From NCBI RefSeq assembly GCF_008017825.1, contig NZ_VRLS01000094.1:62001-126000 (forward strand): a stretch of 64,000 bases of DNA. Direction: 5' to 3'. The stretch is from Mesonia sp008017825. GTDB lineage: Bacteria; Bacteroidota; Bacteroidia; Flavobacteriales; Flavobacteriaceae. The notes under the pieces are model-generated. The model made no database searches. It was not told where the DNA came from and saw only the letters and a list, made by a program, of their open reading frames with translations. Both the position numbers and the translations under genes were made by a program. Below are positions 1-9,391 of the stretch, one piece after another; the stretch's first letter is position 1, and each line of letters begins with the position of its first letter.

Positions 1-91
1 CATTCAACTCTGCCAACCGCTTATATGTCATAAGGCGCATAGCTGTAGGTCGTATTCCTTTGCTTTCTAAAAATTGAACTATTTTTTCCAT
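1..91 (-). CDS. Fur-family transcriptional regulator, N-terminal fragment cut by window edge
   Basis: Reading leftward from the ATG at 91 gives 30 codons, MEKIVQFLESKGIRPTAMRL and onward, before the window ends. The amphipathic first helix followed by a G-I-R-P-T-x-x-R-x-x-x-Y segment is the usual start of Fur/Zur/PerR-type metalloregulators. It sits 16 bp downstream of the PII-like gene on the same strand, so it is probably the last visible gene of the metal-efflux operon and may sense the exported metal. The metal-binding part lies outside the window, so the subfamily cannot be assigned. Confidence 0.6.
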   Translation of the reverse strand, partial: MEKIVQFLESKGIRPTAMRLMTYKRLAELN

Positions 92-107
92 TTGTTTAAA
101 AAGAGAT

Positions 108-446
108 TTACAGGTCGTGCCGTTTTAAGGAATCTCCTGTTTTAATCTGAAAGGCATCTTCAATATTTGCTATATAAATAATACCATCTCCAGGCCCGTC
201 GGTTTTGGCGTTGGCTATAATTGTTTCAATGGCCGCTTGGGCTTCCTCATTTTGACAGACCAATTCCAATTTTACCACAGGACTATCTGTTACGTGAAAA
301 TCTAGCGACGGTCTTGCACCTTTTGCCTTGAATGCGCCCGTGCCTTCTGCTTGTGAAAGGGTCATACTTTCAAATCCATTGTCAGAAAGTGCTTCAATGA
401 CTCTTTGGATTCGGTTTGGTTTTATAAATGCTTTTATTTCTTTCAT
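108..446 (-). CDS. PII-like signalling protein linked to metal efflux
   Basis: A 112-residue protein with the PII fold signature: an opening M-K-E-I-K-A-F-I strand and a C-terminal stretch G-D-G-I-I-Y-I-A-N-I-E-D-A-F-Q-I-K-T-G-D like the PII C-terminal signature. The T-loop is short (around residues 40-55) and lacks the tyrosine that is uridylylated in GlnB/GlnK, so classical nitrogen control is unlikely. PII homologues that occur beside CzcA-type RND pumps are a known separate group (PII-NG). Its position directly after czcB and before a Fur-type gene fits that group. Which ligand or metal it binds cannot be told from sequence. Confidence 0.8.
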   Translation of the reverse strand: MKEIKAFIKPNRIQRVIEALSDNGFESMTLSQAEGTGAFKAKGARPSLDFHVTDSPVVKLELVCQNEEAQAAIETIIANAKTDGPGDGIIYIANIEDAFQIKTGDSLKRHDL

Positions 447-642
447 CTGTTGATATTTATTTGTTTTTTAATGGTCATATGTAATTCCCCAATCAACATT
501 GTGGTTGGTATCCACATTGTTATAGCTCATTTCATATTTTTAAATTTTTAATCGATTTTGAACCGAGCCTGTTTTTTAATTTTTAACTAACTAATTAAGA
601 CGATAAACAAACTCGGAATCAAAATCTTTGATTGTTATTGAA

Positions 643-1899
643 TTAATGTCCGTGTTCCAGTTCGCCCTTGACCATTTCCGAAGACAGGTTATAAGCTCCG
701 TTTATCACGACTTTGGCATCCTTTGAAACTTCGGCAGGCAGGTTGACTTCAACAAAGCCTAAATCAGTAATACCAACCGTTACGGGTATCATTTTAAATT
801 TCATTTTGTCCGCTTCCATTTCTTCATCTTCATCCAAAATAAAAATAAAGGATTGCTCGCCTTCTTTTATAATGGCAGCTTCCGGTACGGCAAAACCCTT
901 TTTCTCGCCTTGCACTATTCGCCCTTCCACATACATACCCGGCAATAGGTTTTTATCCTTGTTTTCAATATCTGCCAGAACTTCCAAAGCTTTTGGGTCT
1001 GTATTGAAGGTTTTACCAACAGACCGAACGGTTGCTTTAAGCAGTTCATCTGGACGAGAGGCCGTGGAAAAATATATCTGTTGCCCTTGCTTGATTTGCT
1101 TTATGTCCTTCTCATATACTTTGAAGTTGACATAAATTTTTGAGTTGTCGCTTATCGAGAACATTTTGGATTGTTGTGCCACGTAATCGCCAAGGCTAAT
1201 CATTACTTCATCCACATACCCACTTATAGGCGAGGTAATGGGAACAGCGGAATATATCTGTCCTTCCGCCACTTTGTCCGGGTTAATGCTCAACAGTCTC
1301 AATTGGGACCGCAAACCATTGACGCTGGATGTTGTAGAACGAAATTTTGACTGTGCCATTTGAAATTCCTTGCCAGAAGAAACACCTTTATCATAAAGAG
1401 TCTGCTTGCGCTCAAAATCCTGTTTCAAAAAGACCAATTCATCATTTTTTTCCTGATAATCTTGTTGCATTGCAATGATATCAGGGTGTTCTATATATGC
1501 CAACACCTGTCCTTTGCTTACGTTATCTCCGGGTATTACTTTTATGGAACTCACATTTCCACCAACAAAAGGACTTATGTTCGCCTTGTCCTGTGGGAAA
1601 AGTTCCAGCGTTCCTGTTACCTTAATGTTGTTCCCTAAATTGCGTTCCTCCAAAAGTTTCATTTCCAAACCTATGGTTTCGGCCTGTTGCTTTGTGAGTT
1701 CCACAACGCCTTCTTCCTCGCTGTGACCTTCTTCTTCTCCTTCACTGTGGCCTTCCTCGCCGTGTGCATCTTCTCCAGCTTCATTGGTTTTTGATACGCC
1801 TTCGGCTTCGTTATGCCCAAGTTCAGATTTTGGGGCATCATTACAACTCATAAACATAAGTGTAAATAATACGGTACTTACTAATAGTATATTCTTCAT
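643..1899 (-). CDS. czcB: CzcB-type periplasmic adaptor (membrane fusion) lipoprotein
   Basis: Periplasmic adaptor of a heavy-metal RND efflux system, bridging the inner-membrane pump and the outer-membrane factor. The ATG at 1899 was chosen because it begins a lipoprotein signal (MKNILLVSTVLFTLMFMSCN); the reading frame runs 36 codons further upstream, but that stretch has no signal features and overlaps czcA. After the lipobox Cys comes a His/Glu-rich segment (about residues 25-60, several GHSEGEE-like blocks), a likely metal-scavenging tail. Then follow a barrel-sandwich/hairpin region and beta-barrel domains, and the protein ends E-H-G-H. It lies 16 bp after the CzcA gene, in one operon. 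Confidence 0.9.
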   Translation of the reverse strand: MKNILLVSTVLFTLMFMSCNDAPKSELGHNEAEGVSKTNEAGEDAHGEEGHSEGEEEGHSEEEGVVELTKQQAETIGLEMKLLEERNLGNNIKVTGTLELFPQDKANISPFVGGNVSSIKVIPGDNVSKGQVLAYIEHPDIIAMQQDYQEKNDELVFLKQDFERKQTLYDKGVSSGKEFQMAQSKFRSTTSSVNGLRSQLRLLSINPDKVAEGQIYSAVPITSPISGYVDEVMISLGDYVAQQSKMFSISDNSKIYVNFKVYEKDIKQIKQGQQIYFSTASRPDELLKATVRSVGKTFNTDPKALEVLADIENKDKNLLPGMYVEGRIVQGEKKGFAVPEAAIIKEGEQSFIFILDEDEEMEADKMKFKMIPVTVGITDLGFVEVNLPAEVSKDAKVVINGAYNLSSEMVKGELEHGH

Positions 1900-1915
1900 T
1901 TCTCTTTTTTTAAGG

Positions 1916-4900
1916 TTATAAATTGCCCAATTGATATTGCATATCAATGGTCTGCTGGTTAAACTGATTGATGTATTGTAAATGGTTTTGTTTAATGCGG
2001 ATGGCACTATTGAGAATCGTGATGTAATTGACGTAATCTATTTCGCCTTCTTTAGATGCCAATTGTGCGGTGGTAATTTGTTCTTCTGCCAAGAGTAGTG
2101 CGCCTTCTTCGTAATATTGCAAAATCTTCTTTGTTTTTTCAAGGGATTTGGTCAATTGCGACACACGACTTTCCGTGACCGCCTTTTGTTCCAAATATTG
2201 ATTCTCTGCTACCATTGCGTCTGCCTTGGCCGCCTTGACCCTCGACTTCTGGGGAAAAAACCACAACGGAATACTAATACCTGCCTGATAGGTGTTGAAG
2301 CCTGAAACATCATCCACAACCTGTCTGCCATACGATAAACTGAATTTCGGCAGGAATTGTGATTTCTCAACACCAACGTTTGCCTTGCTTACTTCGGCAT
2401 TTTGCAACGCATATTGCAACATTGGGTTATTGGCCACCGAAGTGGAATCTAACATTGCCATAAAATCCAATGTTTTGTATGGTTCACTAATCGTTTCAAT
2501 GGATTCATCCGTTCCCAAATATTGTTTTAAGGCACGTTTGGCTATTTCAATATCATCAAAGGCTTGTTGCCTTAATACTTGAATCTGTTGAAATTCTGAA
2601 GAGGCTGAAATAAATTCCAACTTACCTGTTTCTCCCGTATCATACCGAAGTTGGGCAGCGGTCTTAAAATTGGTATAAATACTGTCCAATTGGTCTGCAA
2701 AACGCAATTGTGCCTTGTAATAATTAATTTGGTCATACGCCTGCATCACATTACGCACCAATTGTTGTTCACTGGCCACATAAAACTTTTCTCCCAAGGC
2801 AATACGCTCTTTGTAAAACTTCGATTTTGAAAAACCGGAAAGCAAATCAATGTTGCCCTGTTGCACACCAACGGTTGTCTGCACTCCAGGAAGATTATTT
2901 CCATATTCTTCTTTGCCCGTGAAAACTTGAGTGCTACCAAGGTCAAAACTCGTTCCCTTTAGTGCCTTTTCCCGTTCAATAAATGCTTGGCTCTCTTTAA
3001 GTGATGGATAATTCTGTTTAGCCATAGCAATAGCCTCATCAATGGTCAAGGTCTTTGGGATTGTACCATCTTGATTGGTGTCTTGGGCAAATGAAGTACC
3101 AGAAGCCATCAAACCTCCAACCATCAATAATACGGTTACAATATTGGTTGATTTTTTAATATAACTTACATCTCCACCATTGTCCTTCTTTTCTTTTCGG
3201 GATTCCAGCCAATAATAAAGAATAGGAATAACCACCAAGGTCAGAAATGTTGCCGTAAGCATTCCTCCAATGACTACTGTCGCCAAAGGTCGCTGTACTT
3301 CTGCACCACCAGAGGTAGAAATCGCCATTGGGATAAAACCCATAATTGTTGTAATGGCTGTTAATAAAATTGGACGTAAACGTTCGTGCGTTGCTTCGTA
3401 TATACGTTTTTTTAAATCTGTCATTCCACTGTCTTTTAATTCATTGAATTTGTTTATGAGTATGAGTCCGTTTAATACGGCAACTCCGAAGAGCACGATA
3501 AACCCGACTCCGGCAGAAATACTGAAAGGCATTCCACGAATCAACAAAACGAAAACACCACCAATGGTCGCCAAAGGCACTGCCATATAGATCATCAAGG
3601 CCTGTGTAACTGAATTTAAAGCAAAGTAAAGCAGAACAAATATTGTTAATAGAACGATTGGAACTACAATCATCAATCGGTCTGAAGCACGTTGAAGGTT
3701 TTCGAAAGAACCTCCGTAGGTTACAAAATAACCTGGTGGCAGTTTCACGTCCGTTTCCAATTTTTGTTGAATTTCCTCGACCATCGATTTTACATCGCGC
3801 CCACGAACATTGACCCCTACCGAAATACGACGGGAGGTATTGTCCCTTGAAATCTGCATCGGACCTGGCTTATAGCTGATATCTGCAACCTCCTTTAAAG
3901 GTACTTGTGCACCGTTTGGCAGGTCTATGAAAAGGTTTTTTAAGCTATTGATGTCTTGTCGATATTCCTCTGCCAAACGAATGACCACATCGAATCGTTT
4001 TTCCCCTTCAAAAATGACTCCTGCCTGTTCTCCAGAAAATGAAGCACTTACATAATCATTCAGCTTGTCAACGGTTACACCGTATTGTGCCATTTTTGCC
4101 CGGTTATACACCACTGTCATTTGTGGCAAACCGCTTGTAGCTTCTACATTGAGGTCAGCCGCTCCGGGAACGGTTCTGATGACCGCTGCGATTTCCTGTA
4201 CCTTGTCTGCCAAAACGCCTAAATCTTCTCCGTACAGTTTGATTGCCACGTCCTCACGAACCCCTGTAAGCAATTCATTAAAACGAAGTTCTACAGGTTG
4301 GGTAAACACGAAATTTACGCCGGGAACTACTGAAATTTTTTCCTGTATTTTTTCTATCAGTTCTTCTTTACTATCTGCGGAAGTCCATTTACTCTTATCT
4401 TTTTCAAGAATAATATAACTATCGGCAATATCCATAGGCATCGGGTCTGTCGGTATTTCGGCCACACCAATCCTAGAAACTACTGTTTTTACTTCCGGAA
4501 ACTCATTGATTAACTTCTGAAGTTTCTCTGAAGCCTCAATAGATTCTGTAAGACTGCTCCCCGGTTTTATCAATGCTTGAAATGCAATATCGCCTTCATC
4601 AAATTTAGGGACAAATTCTGCTCCCATATTGCTGAAAATAAATCCTGAAATCAAAAGCAAGGAAACCGCGCCTATAACCACACCTGCCCGAAAGCGAAGT
4701 GCAAAATTTAATATAGGCAGATAGATACGATTCAGAACATCCATAATTTTATCACTGAACCTATCAATCTTGTTTTCAAACTTGGCGAACCAACTATTTT
4801 GATTTTTAGCAGGTTTTAAAAATAATGATGACATCATTGGCACGTAGGTAAGACAAAGGATAATCGCTCCTAAAACGGCAAAACCAAATGTAAATGCCAT

Positions 4901-6331
4901 TGGCCGGAACATTTTCCCTTCCACACCGGTCAAAAAAAGAATCGGTGTAAAAACTATAAGAACAATTAGTTGACCGAAGAAGGCAGAATTCATCATTTTA
5001 CTTGAAGAATCATAGGCGATTTCATCCATTTCAGCTTGGTTGATGGCGGTTGTGGATTTTTTCATCCGTTGATGAATGTGGAAAACCGCTCCTTCCACGA
5101 TAATCACCGCTCCATCTACAATAATTCCAAAATCGATCGCACCCAAGGACATTAAATTTGCCCAAATGCCAAATTGTTTCATCAAAATAAATGCAAATAA
5201 TAGACATAAAGGGATTATCGAAGCTGCTATCAAGCCACCACGGAAGCTTCCCAAAAGTAAGACCAAAACAAATATGACGATTAGGGCTCCTTCTATTAGA
5301 TTGTTTTTAACGGTACTTGTGGTTGCCTCAATAAGTTCACTTCGGCTTAAAAAAGCATCAATATAAACACCTTCCGGCAGGGATTTTTGAATTTCTACAA
5401 TACGCTTTTCCACATTTTCAATCACGTCGCCTGGGCTTTCGCCTTTCAGCATTAAAATTTGTCCACCAACAGTTTCGTGTCCATCTTGGGTAAACGCACC
5501 ATAACGCACTTGATTACCATAGCCTACTTTTTCCGCGACATCACGTATTAAAACCGGGCTTCCATTTTGTGTGGTTACAACCGTGTTTTCCAAATCGGCA
5601 ATACTTCGTGCCAGCCCTTCGCCACGGATAAAATTGGCTTGGTGGTTTTTTTCGATATAAGCTCCACCAGTATTGGCATTGTTCACTTTAAGGGCCTCAA
5701 AAACCTGATTCATTGTAATGCCAAAACTTTTTAGTTTATCAGGATTTATGGCAACTTCGTATTGTTTTACATAGCCTCCAAAGGCATTGACCTCAACGAC
5801 TCCGGGGACTAGTGCCATTTGGCGTTTAACAATCCAATCTTGGATGGTACGAAGCTCCATTGCGTCATATTTGTCTTCATAGCCTTCTTTTACTTTTAAG
5901 GTATATTGAAAAATTTCGCCCAGACCTGTTGTTATGGGTGCCATAAAAGGTGTGCCGAAACCTTCAGGGATTTCTCCAGCAACTTCGGTCAATTTTTCCT
6001 GTACCAATTGCCTTGGCAGATAGGTTCCAGCCTCATCCTTAAAGACAATGGTAACCACCGAAAGACCAAAACGGGACACCGAACGCAGTTCGATAACGTC
6101 TGGCAGATTTGCCATTGCCAATTCCACAGGGTAGGTAACAAATTGTTCTATATCTTCTGTCCCCAAGTTAGGGGCCACGGTTATTACCTGTACTTGGTTG
6201 TTTGTTATGTCGGGTACAGAACCCAAGTTTATAGTAGCCATAGACCAAATGCCCGTACCAACCAATGCCACTATAAATAAGCCAATAATAAATTTATTAT
6301 TGATGGAAAATGAAATGATTTTGTTAATCAT
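1916..6331 (-). CDS. czcA: CzcA-type heavy-metal RND pump fused to a TolC-family outer-membrane factor
   Basis: A 1471-residue two-part protein. Residues 1 to about 1045 are a complete HME-family RND proton antiporter; the motif D-F-G-I-I-V-D-G-A-V-I-I-V-E in TM4 is of the type seen in divalent-cation (Co/Zn/Cd/Ni) pumps rather than Cu/Ag CusA. After a charged linker (RKEKKDNGGD) comes an extra hydrophobic segment ending S-F-A-Q that resembles a signal peptide. Residues about 1090-1471 are a TolC/OEP domain, i.e. the CzcC component. Such fusions are known in Bacteroidota. How the OEP part reaches the outer membrane (cleavage or not) is unclear. First gene of the visible efflux operon. Confidence 0.92.
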   Translation of the reverse strand: MINKIISFSINNKFIIGLFIVALVGTGIWSMATINLGSVPDITNNQVQVITVAPNLGTEDIEQFVTYPVELAMANLPDVIELRSVSRFGLSVVTIVFKDEAGTYLPRQLVQEKLTEVAGEIPEGFGTPFMAPITTGLGEIFQYTLKVKEGYEDKYDAMELRTIQDWIVKRQMALVPGVVEVNAFGGYVKQYEVAINPDKLKSFGITMNQVFEALKVNNANTGGAYIEKNHQANFIRGEGLARSIADLENTVVTTQNGSPVLIRDVAEKVGYGNQVRYGAFTQDGHETVGGQILMLKGESPGDVIENVEKRIVEIQKSLPEGVYIDAFLSRSELIEATTSTVKNNLIEGALIVIFVLVLLLGSFRGGLIAASIIPLCLLFAFILMKQFGIWANLMSLGAIDFGIIVDGAVIIVEGAVFHIHQRMKKSTTAINQAEMDEIAYDSSSKMMNSAFFGQLIVLIVFTPILFLTGVEGKMFRPMAFTFGFAVLGAIILCLTYVPMMSSLFLKPAKNQNSWFAKFENKIDRFSDKIMDVLNRIYLPILNFALRFRAGVVIGAVSLLLISGFIFSNMGAEFVPKFDEGDIAFQALIKPGSSLTESIEASEKLQKLINEFPEVKTVVSRIGVAEIPTDPMPMDIADSYIILEKDKSKWTSADSKEELIEKIQEKISVVPGVNFVFTQPVELRFNELLTGVREDVAIKLYGEDLGVLADKVQEIAAVIRTVPGAADLNVEATSGLPQMTVVYNRAKMAQYGVTVDKLNDYVSASFSGEQAGVIFEGEKRFDVVIRLAEEYRQDINSLKNLFIDLPNGAQVPLKEVADISYKPGPMQISRDNTSRRISVGVNVRGRDVKSMVEEIQQKLETDVKLPPGYFVTYGGSFENLQRASDRLMIVVPIVLLTIFVLLYFALNSVTQALMIYMAVPLATIGGVFVLLIRGMPFSISAGVGFIVLFGVAVLNGLILINKFNELKDSGMTDLKKRIYEATHERLRPILLTAITTIMGFIPMAISTSGGAEVQRPLATVVIGGMLTATFLTLVVIPILYYWLESRKEKKDNGGDVSYIKKSTNIVTVLLMVGGLMASGTSFAQDTNQDGTIPKTLTIDEAIAMAKQNYPSLKESQAFIEREKALKGTSFDLGSTQVFTGKEEYGNNLPGVQTTVGVQQGNIDLLSGFSKSKFYKERIALGEKFYVASEQQLVRNVMQAYDQINYYKAQLRFADQLDSIYTNFKTAAQLRYDTGETGKLEFISASSEFQQIQVLRQQAFDDIEIAKRALKQYLGTDESIETISEPYKTLDFMAMLDSTSVANNPMLQYALQNAEVSKANVGVEKSQFLPKFSLSYGRQVVDDVSGFNTYQAGISIPLWFFPQKSRVKAAKADAMVAENQYLEQKAVTESRVSQLTKSLEKTKKILQYYEEGALLLAEEQITTAQLASKEGEIDYVNYITILNSAIRIKQNHLQYINQFNQQTIDMQYQLGNL

Positions 6332-6363
6332 AGAAAATGTATTAATTCAGTTTAAAACTTACG

Positions 6364-6384
6364 ATGCGAATAGGTGCAACGCAT
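6364..6384. promoter_or_regulatory. Inverted repeat upstream of czcA, candidate operator
   Basis: ATGCG and CGCAT arms separated by 11 bp, 33 bp upstream of the czcA start, with TGCAA inside. A second TGCACA/TGTGCA palindrome precedes the next gene (6876-6890). The shared TGC..GCA character would suit a dimeric metalloregulator such as the Fur-type protein at the left edge. This is inference from symmetry and position only. Confidence 0.35.
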
Positions 6385-6450
6385 TTATATAGCAATGCCT
6401 ATCTTGAGAAGCATCACGTTAGGATATAGCTATCCTTAAAAAAAACTGAA

Positions 6451-6846
6451 TTATACTTTAGGGGGTTGGAAAAGCGATTCCAAATATCTGGAAGAGAAGT
6501 TTACTTTATGTAAGTTAACCTGTTTTTTTCCTTCAAACTTTAATTGATTAATTAAAGCCAAATTGTTGTTCTCAATCATTAACACTAAAGGGTGACAACA
6601 TTGCTGATGGGAATGGATTGGTGTATTCTCCTTATCAGGGTTATGATGATGCCCTTCATTTTTTGCACCATTGTCAATGTAATCTTCGACTACGTATTCA
6701 AGGAAAGAGTCTCCATAAACTTTATGGTCTTGATAATGGGTAATAATGCTTGAAATTTCTTTAATTGGCCCACAAAAGTCCATATCAATGCTGATTCCCT
6801 GAAAAAAGAATAAAATAGACATTGATATGGAAAAGAATATTTTCAT
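6451..6846 (-). CDS. Small exported His/Cys-rich protein of the HYC_CC_PP type
   Basis: About 131 residues from the ATG at 6846; the frame continues to a TTG at 6858, but the ATG gives a clean hydrophobic leader (MKIFFSISMSILFFFQGI). The mature part has D-F-C-G-P, a His cluster G-H-H-H-N-P, and H-S-H-Q-Q-C-C-H-P, and it ends Q-P-P-K-V. The CC and PP landmarks fit the small HYC_CC_PP proteins found beside CzcA/CusA genes in Bacteroidota. It lies immediately upstream of the RND operon. A periplasmic metal-binding or sensing role is inferred from the residues and the location. Function is unproven. Confidence 0.6.
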   Translation of the reverse strand: MKIFFSISMSILFFFQGISIDMDFCGPIKEISSIITHYQDHKVYGDSFLEYVVEDYIDNGAKNEGHHHNPDKENTPIHSHQQCCHPLVLMIENNNLALINQLKFEGKKQVNLHKVNFSSRYLESLFQPPKV

Positions 6847-6875
6847 AAAGTTTGACAAAGATACAAATTAATCGA

Positions 6876-6890
6876 TGCACAGGTTGTGCA
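6876..6890. promoter_or_regulatory. TGCACA-N3-TGTGCA palindrome, candidate operator
   Basis: Perfect 6-bp arms with a 3-bp spacer, 30 bp upstream of the start of the His/Cys-rich gene. A TANNTTTG-like -7 element (TATCTTTG on the minus strand, 6855-6862) sits between the palindrome and the start codon, so a bound repressor would overlap the promoter. Confidence 0.45.
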
Positions 6891-6920
6891 AAAACTATGG
6901 TTGTTCTTTATTTACTAATT

Positions 6921-8366
6921 TTAGTTAACCTTAAATATAGATTTTGCCTCTCTATAAATCCGTTCAAAATTGAGCTTTAATTCATCGGTTGTAAAATGTT
7001 GATGAGGATTTGGTATTTCTCTTTTAATCGTTTGTAGTTTAAATTGAACTCTTTTATCTTTGCCATCAGCAAAAGTTATAAACTCGCCTTGTTTCAAACG
7101 GAAAAAAACATCTGCTCTACGTTTAGAAACTTCTTTTTCGCCTGTGGTAATTCTCGTATCAAAATTTAGATTGTGTCCACGATTTATACTTGTGGTTTCC
7201 TTACGAACAATCTCAAAGAAACGCTCATAATATTTTGCAGTATCTGGGTCATTAACTTTGCCGAAAAACTGATAGGAAAGATTGCTCAAAATAGCCTTAC
7301 TCGCTTTGTCTCCATATAGCATATCATTCTGAATTTTATCCTGCATCACGTAAATTGTGGCAATATCATAGCTTCTTAAAGTTGCGGGAATGCGGTGCAT
7401 ATTAAGCAGCTTTATGGTTGGGGCTTCTTCCATCATTAAAAATGACGACTGTTGACCTCTCACGCTCATTTGCTTGATGACTGTGTGCATAATTGCAGCG
7501 ATGATAGGCGAGTAAGCTGATTCATATTTGGGATGGTTCACGATGCAGATAACAGCAGGATTGTCCTTGCTGTTGATATTCAATGGTACTTCATCTTTTG
7601 ACAAAGCCATAAACAACTGTTGTGAACCTATCTTTTTAAAGGCATTGGCCAATGTGCTTTTCACACCTGCCGTTTGTTTGTCAGAATCCATTCCGTTGAT
7701 AAAAGCACTTGCCATACTTCGGGAAGTGATATTTGAGCTCACAAAAGTAACCAACTGTTTGGTAGTCATCGATTGAAAAATAGCAATCAAATGGGGCAGG
7801 GTGCAATATTGAGGATAGGACGTTTTTAGTTTCCAAATCATTCCACCCATCAAACCTTCAACAGCATCACTGAAGAATTTTGTGGTACTGTTTGTACTGG
7901 ATTCGTTGAACTCCAAAAGATTTTCAATGAGTACCTTGGATAATTCATTCACACTTTCCTCATTGGGCAAATATCTTGGGGTAATTGGGTTTACACAATA
8001 ATGGATTTGGTCAAAAGCTATGGTATAGAATTTAATATCCTTTTCTTTAAATAATGGGTAGGCAATTTCGGTAAGTTCAAAATCCTTGTAATCGTGTATG
8101 ATACCACAAAATTGATGGGTACTAAAATGCTGTAAAAAATTATAGATAACACTTTCTGTTTTACCGCTTCCCGCAGAGCCAATAATCGATGCACCTCGCT
8201 TGATATTTTCGATTTGAAATTTTCCACGACGAAGTTTAAAGCGTACCTGATATTTCTTATCTCCGTTTTTGGGCTCTTCTTGATGAAGAAACACATATAA
8301 AACTGTACTGACAAACAATACCGGAACAACAATAAAAAGGATGATATGTGGTATTGACATACTCAT
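6921..8366 (-). CDS. TraG/VirD4-like coupling ATPase of the mobilization module
   Basis: A 481-residue inner-membrane ATPase. An N-terminal transmembrane helix (about residues 7-27) precedes Walker A G-S-A-G-S-G-K-T at 63-70 and a Walker B-like S-F-L-M-M-E-E-A-P near residue 315. Proteins of this type couple the relaxase-DNA complex to a type IV secretion channel. It is short compared with full VirD4, as is typical of Bacteroidota mobilization modules. Its start overlaps the relaxase stop by 4 bp (ATGA), so the two are translationally coupled. No other T4SS genes are visible, so transfer may rely on genes left of the window or on a helper element. Confidence 0.85.
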   Translation of the reverse strand: MSMSIPHIILFIVVPVLFVSTVLYVFLHQEEPKNGDKKYQVRFKLRRGKFQIENIKRGASIIGSAGSGKTESVIYNFLQHFSTHQFCGIIHDYKDFELTEIAYPLFKEKDIKFYTIAFDQIHYCVNPITPRYLPNEESVNELSKVLIENLLEFNESSTNSTTKFFSDAVEGLMGGMIWKLKTSYPQYCTLPHLIAIFQSMTTKQLVTFVSSNITSRSMASAFINGMDSDKQTAGVKSTLANAFKKIGSQQLFMALSKDEVPLNINSKDNPAVICIVNHPKYESAYSPIIAAIMHTVIKQMSVRGQQSSFLMMEEAPTIKLLNMHRIPATLRSYDIATIYVMQDKIQNDMLYGDKASKAILSNLSYQFFGKVNDPDTAKYYERFFEIVRKETTSINRGHNLNFDTRITTGEKEVSKRRADVFFRLKQGEFITFADGKDKRVQFKLQTIKREIPNPHQHFTTDELKLNFERIYREAKSIFKVN

Positions 8367-9391
8367 ATCCCAATAGAACCCGACTGTATTGCTCGGTCAA
8401 TCCCTTTTTTAAACTTGTTGATTATCTTTAATGCCAACTGTACTTTGTTTGTTGGAATATTCATTATGGGTACACCAGATTTGGCAAGTATTTTATAGGC
8501 AGTTGCCTTTTCATTGGTTGGCAATCCCGAAAGAATTGAGAAATACAACTTTGGATTTTTCAGGAATGTTTTACGTGCCTTATAAGTTTCAACATAGTTT
8601 CGTTTGTATTGAAATAGAGTGTCAAACGTTTTTTCAGAAGCCTTAAAGAATTTGTCCCTATCAAAACCACGTTTTACAGGTTTGCCATTAAAAACGGTTT
8701 CCGAAGCTTTGTACTTGCTACCAGGGGACAAACTGTATTTATTGGACATATCCTTTCTGCTCACAATAATATGGATATGGCTTTGAGAGCCTTCTTTAGG
8801 CATCCCTCTAACAATGCGTTTTCCATCTTGTTGATGTGGTGCTTCTTTTTCCAATCGGGACATCGTTTGCTGTAATTTTTTGATGTTGCCTTCTAATTCG
8901 CCACTTTTAATTTTCCGGATATCGTTCTTAATTTGAAGTATCTTGGTGGCATAAGGTTGGTTCTCCTGAATTTTCCTATCCGTTCCCTTATACGTACGCT
9001 GATGCTCAATTTTGGCATAGTATATAATGTCATCTACAGTAACAGCTCGTCCGTTTATTTCCCGATTAAAAGATTTAGCGTACTCTTTCATCAATTCTCG
9101 GGTGTACTTTTTCAGTTCCTCGGAATGATTTTGCAATCGCTTCAATTCATAAGCACTCGGATTGACTGTAATGGAATAAAACTTTGGTTCGGTCTTTTTG
9201 AGTTTAGCCGTATTTCCGTCAATTTCTTTAATGACTTCCTTACCTGATATTTCTTCGCCATACTGATTGAAAAAATGTTCCATTTCATCAATGGATTTGT
9301 CATCGTTTTCTTTTTCGAGATAAGCGACAAAATCGGAAACGCTCTGTGCATAATTGCCATCTAATGTCTGTTTGGTTACTGTGATATACAT
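8363..9391 (-). CDS. mobB: MobB-type relaxase
   Basis: A 342-residue protein resembling the Bacteroidota MobB/DUF5712 relaxases that nick oriT and lead the transferred strand. The diagnostic piece is H-I-H-I-I-V-S-R at residues 205-212, the His-rich metal-binding motif that ends in Ser-Arg. A candidate catalytic tyrosine lies in the N-terminal third, but I cannot tell which of several. It begins inside the bfmA stop codon (TAATG overlap) and ends inside the coupling-protein start, making a tight three-gene unit. The candidate oriT lies just upstream of the unit. Confidence 0.82.
   Translation of the reverse strand: MYITVTKQTLDGNYAQSVSDFVAYLEKENDDKSIDEMEHFFNQYGEEISGKEVIKEIDGNTAKLKKTEPKFYSITVNPSAYELKRLQNHSEELKKYTRELMKEYAKSFNREINGRAVTVDDIIYYAKIEHQRTYKGTDRKIQENQPYATKILQIKNDIRKIKSGELEGNIKKLQQTMSRLEKEAPHQQDGKRIVRGMPKEGSQSHIHIIVSRKDMSNKYSLSPGSKYKASETVFNGKPVKRGFDRDKFFKASEKTFDTLFQYKRNYVETYKARKTFLKNPKLYFSILSGLPTNEKATAYKILAKSGVPIMNIPTNKVQLALKIINKFKKGIDRAIQSGSIGI

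Noticed and set aside
713..1135. Open frame antisense to czcB
   Set aside because: Serine/isoleucine-rich antisense shadow of a clearly coding gene. Many similar antisense frames occur under czcA, tamB, acnA and others and were left out for the same reason.
1900..2007. Upstream extension of czcB
   Set aside because: Overlaps the czcA stop region and lacks a signal peptide, whereas the internal ATG at 1899 begins a clean lipoprotein signal.
6421..6436. AGGATA/TATCCT palindrome as terminator of the His/Cys-rich gene
   Set aside because: The U run lies before rather than after the hairpin on the transcribed strand. It could be an operator but there is no second support.
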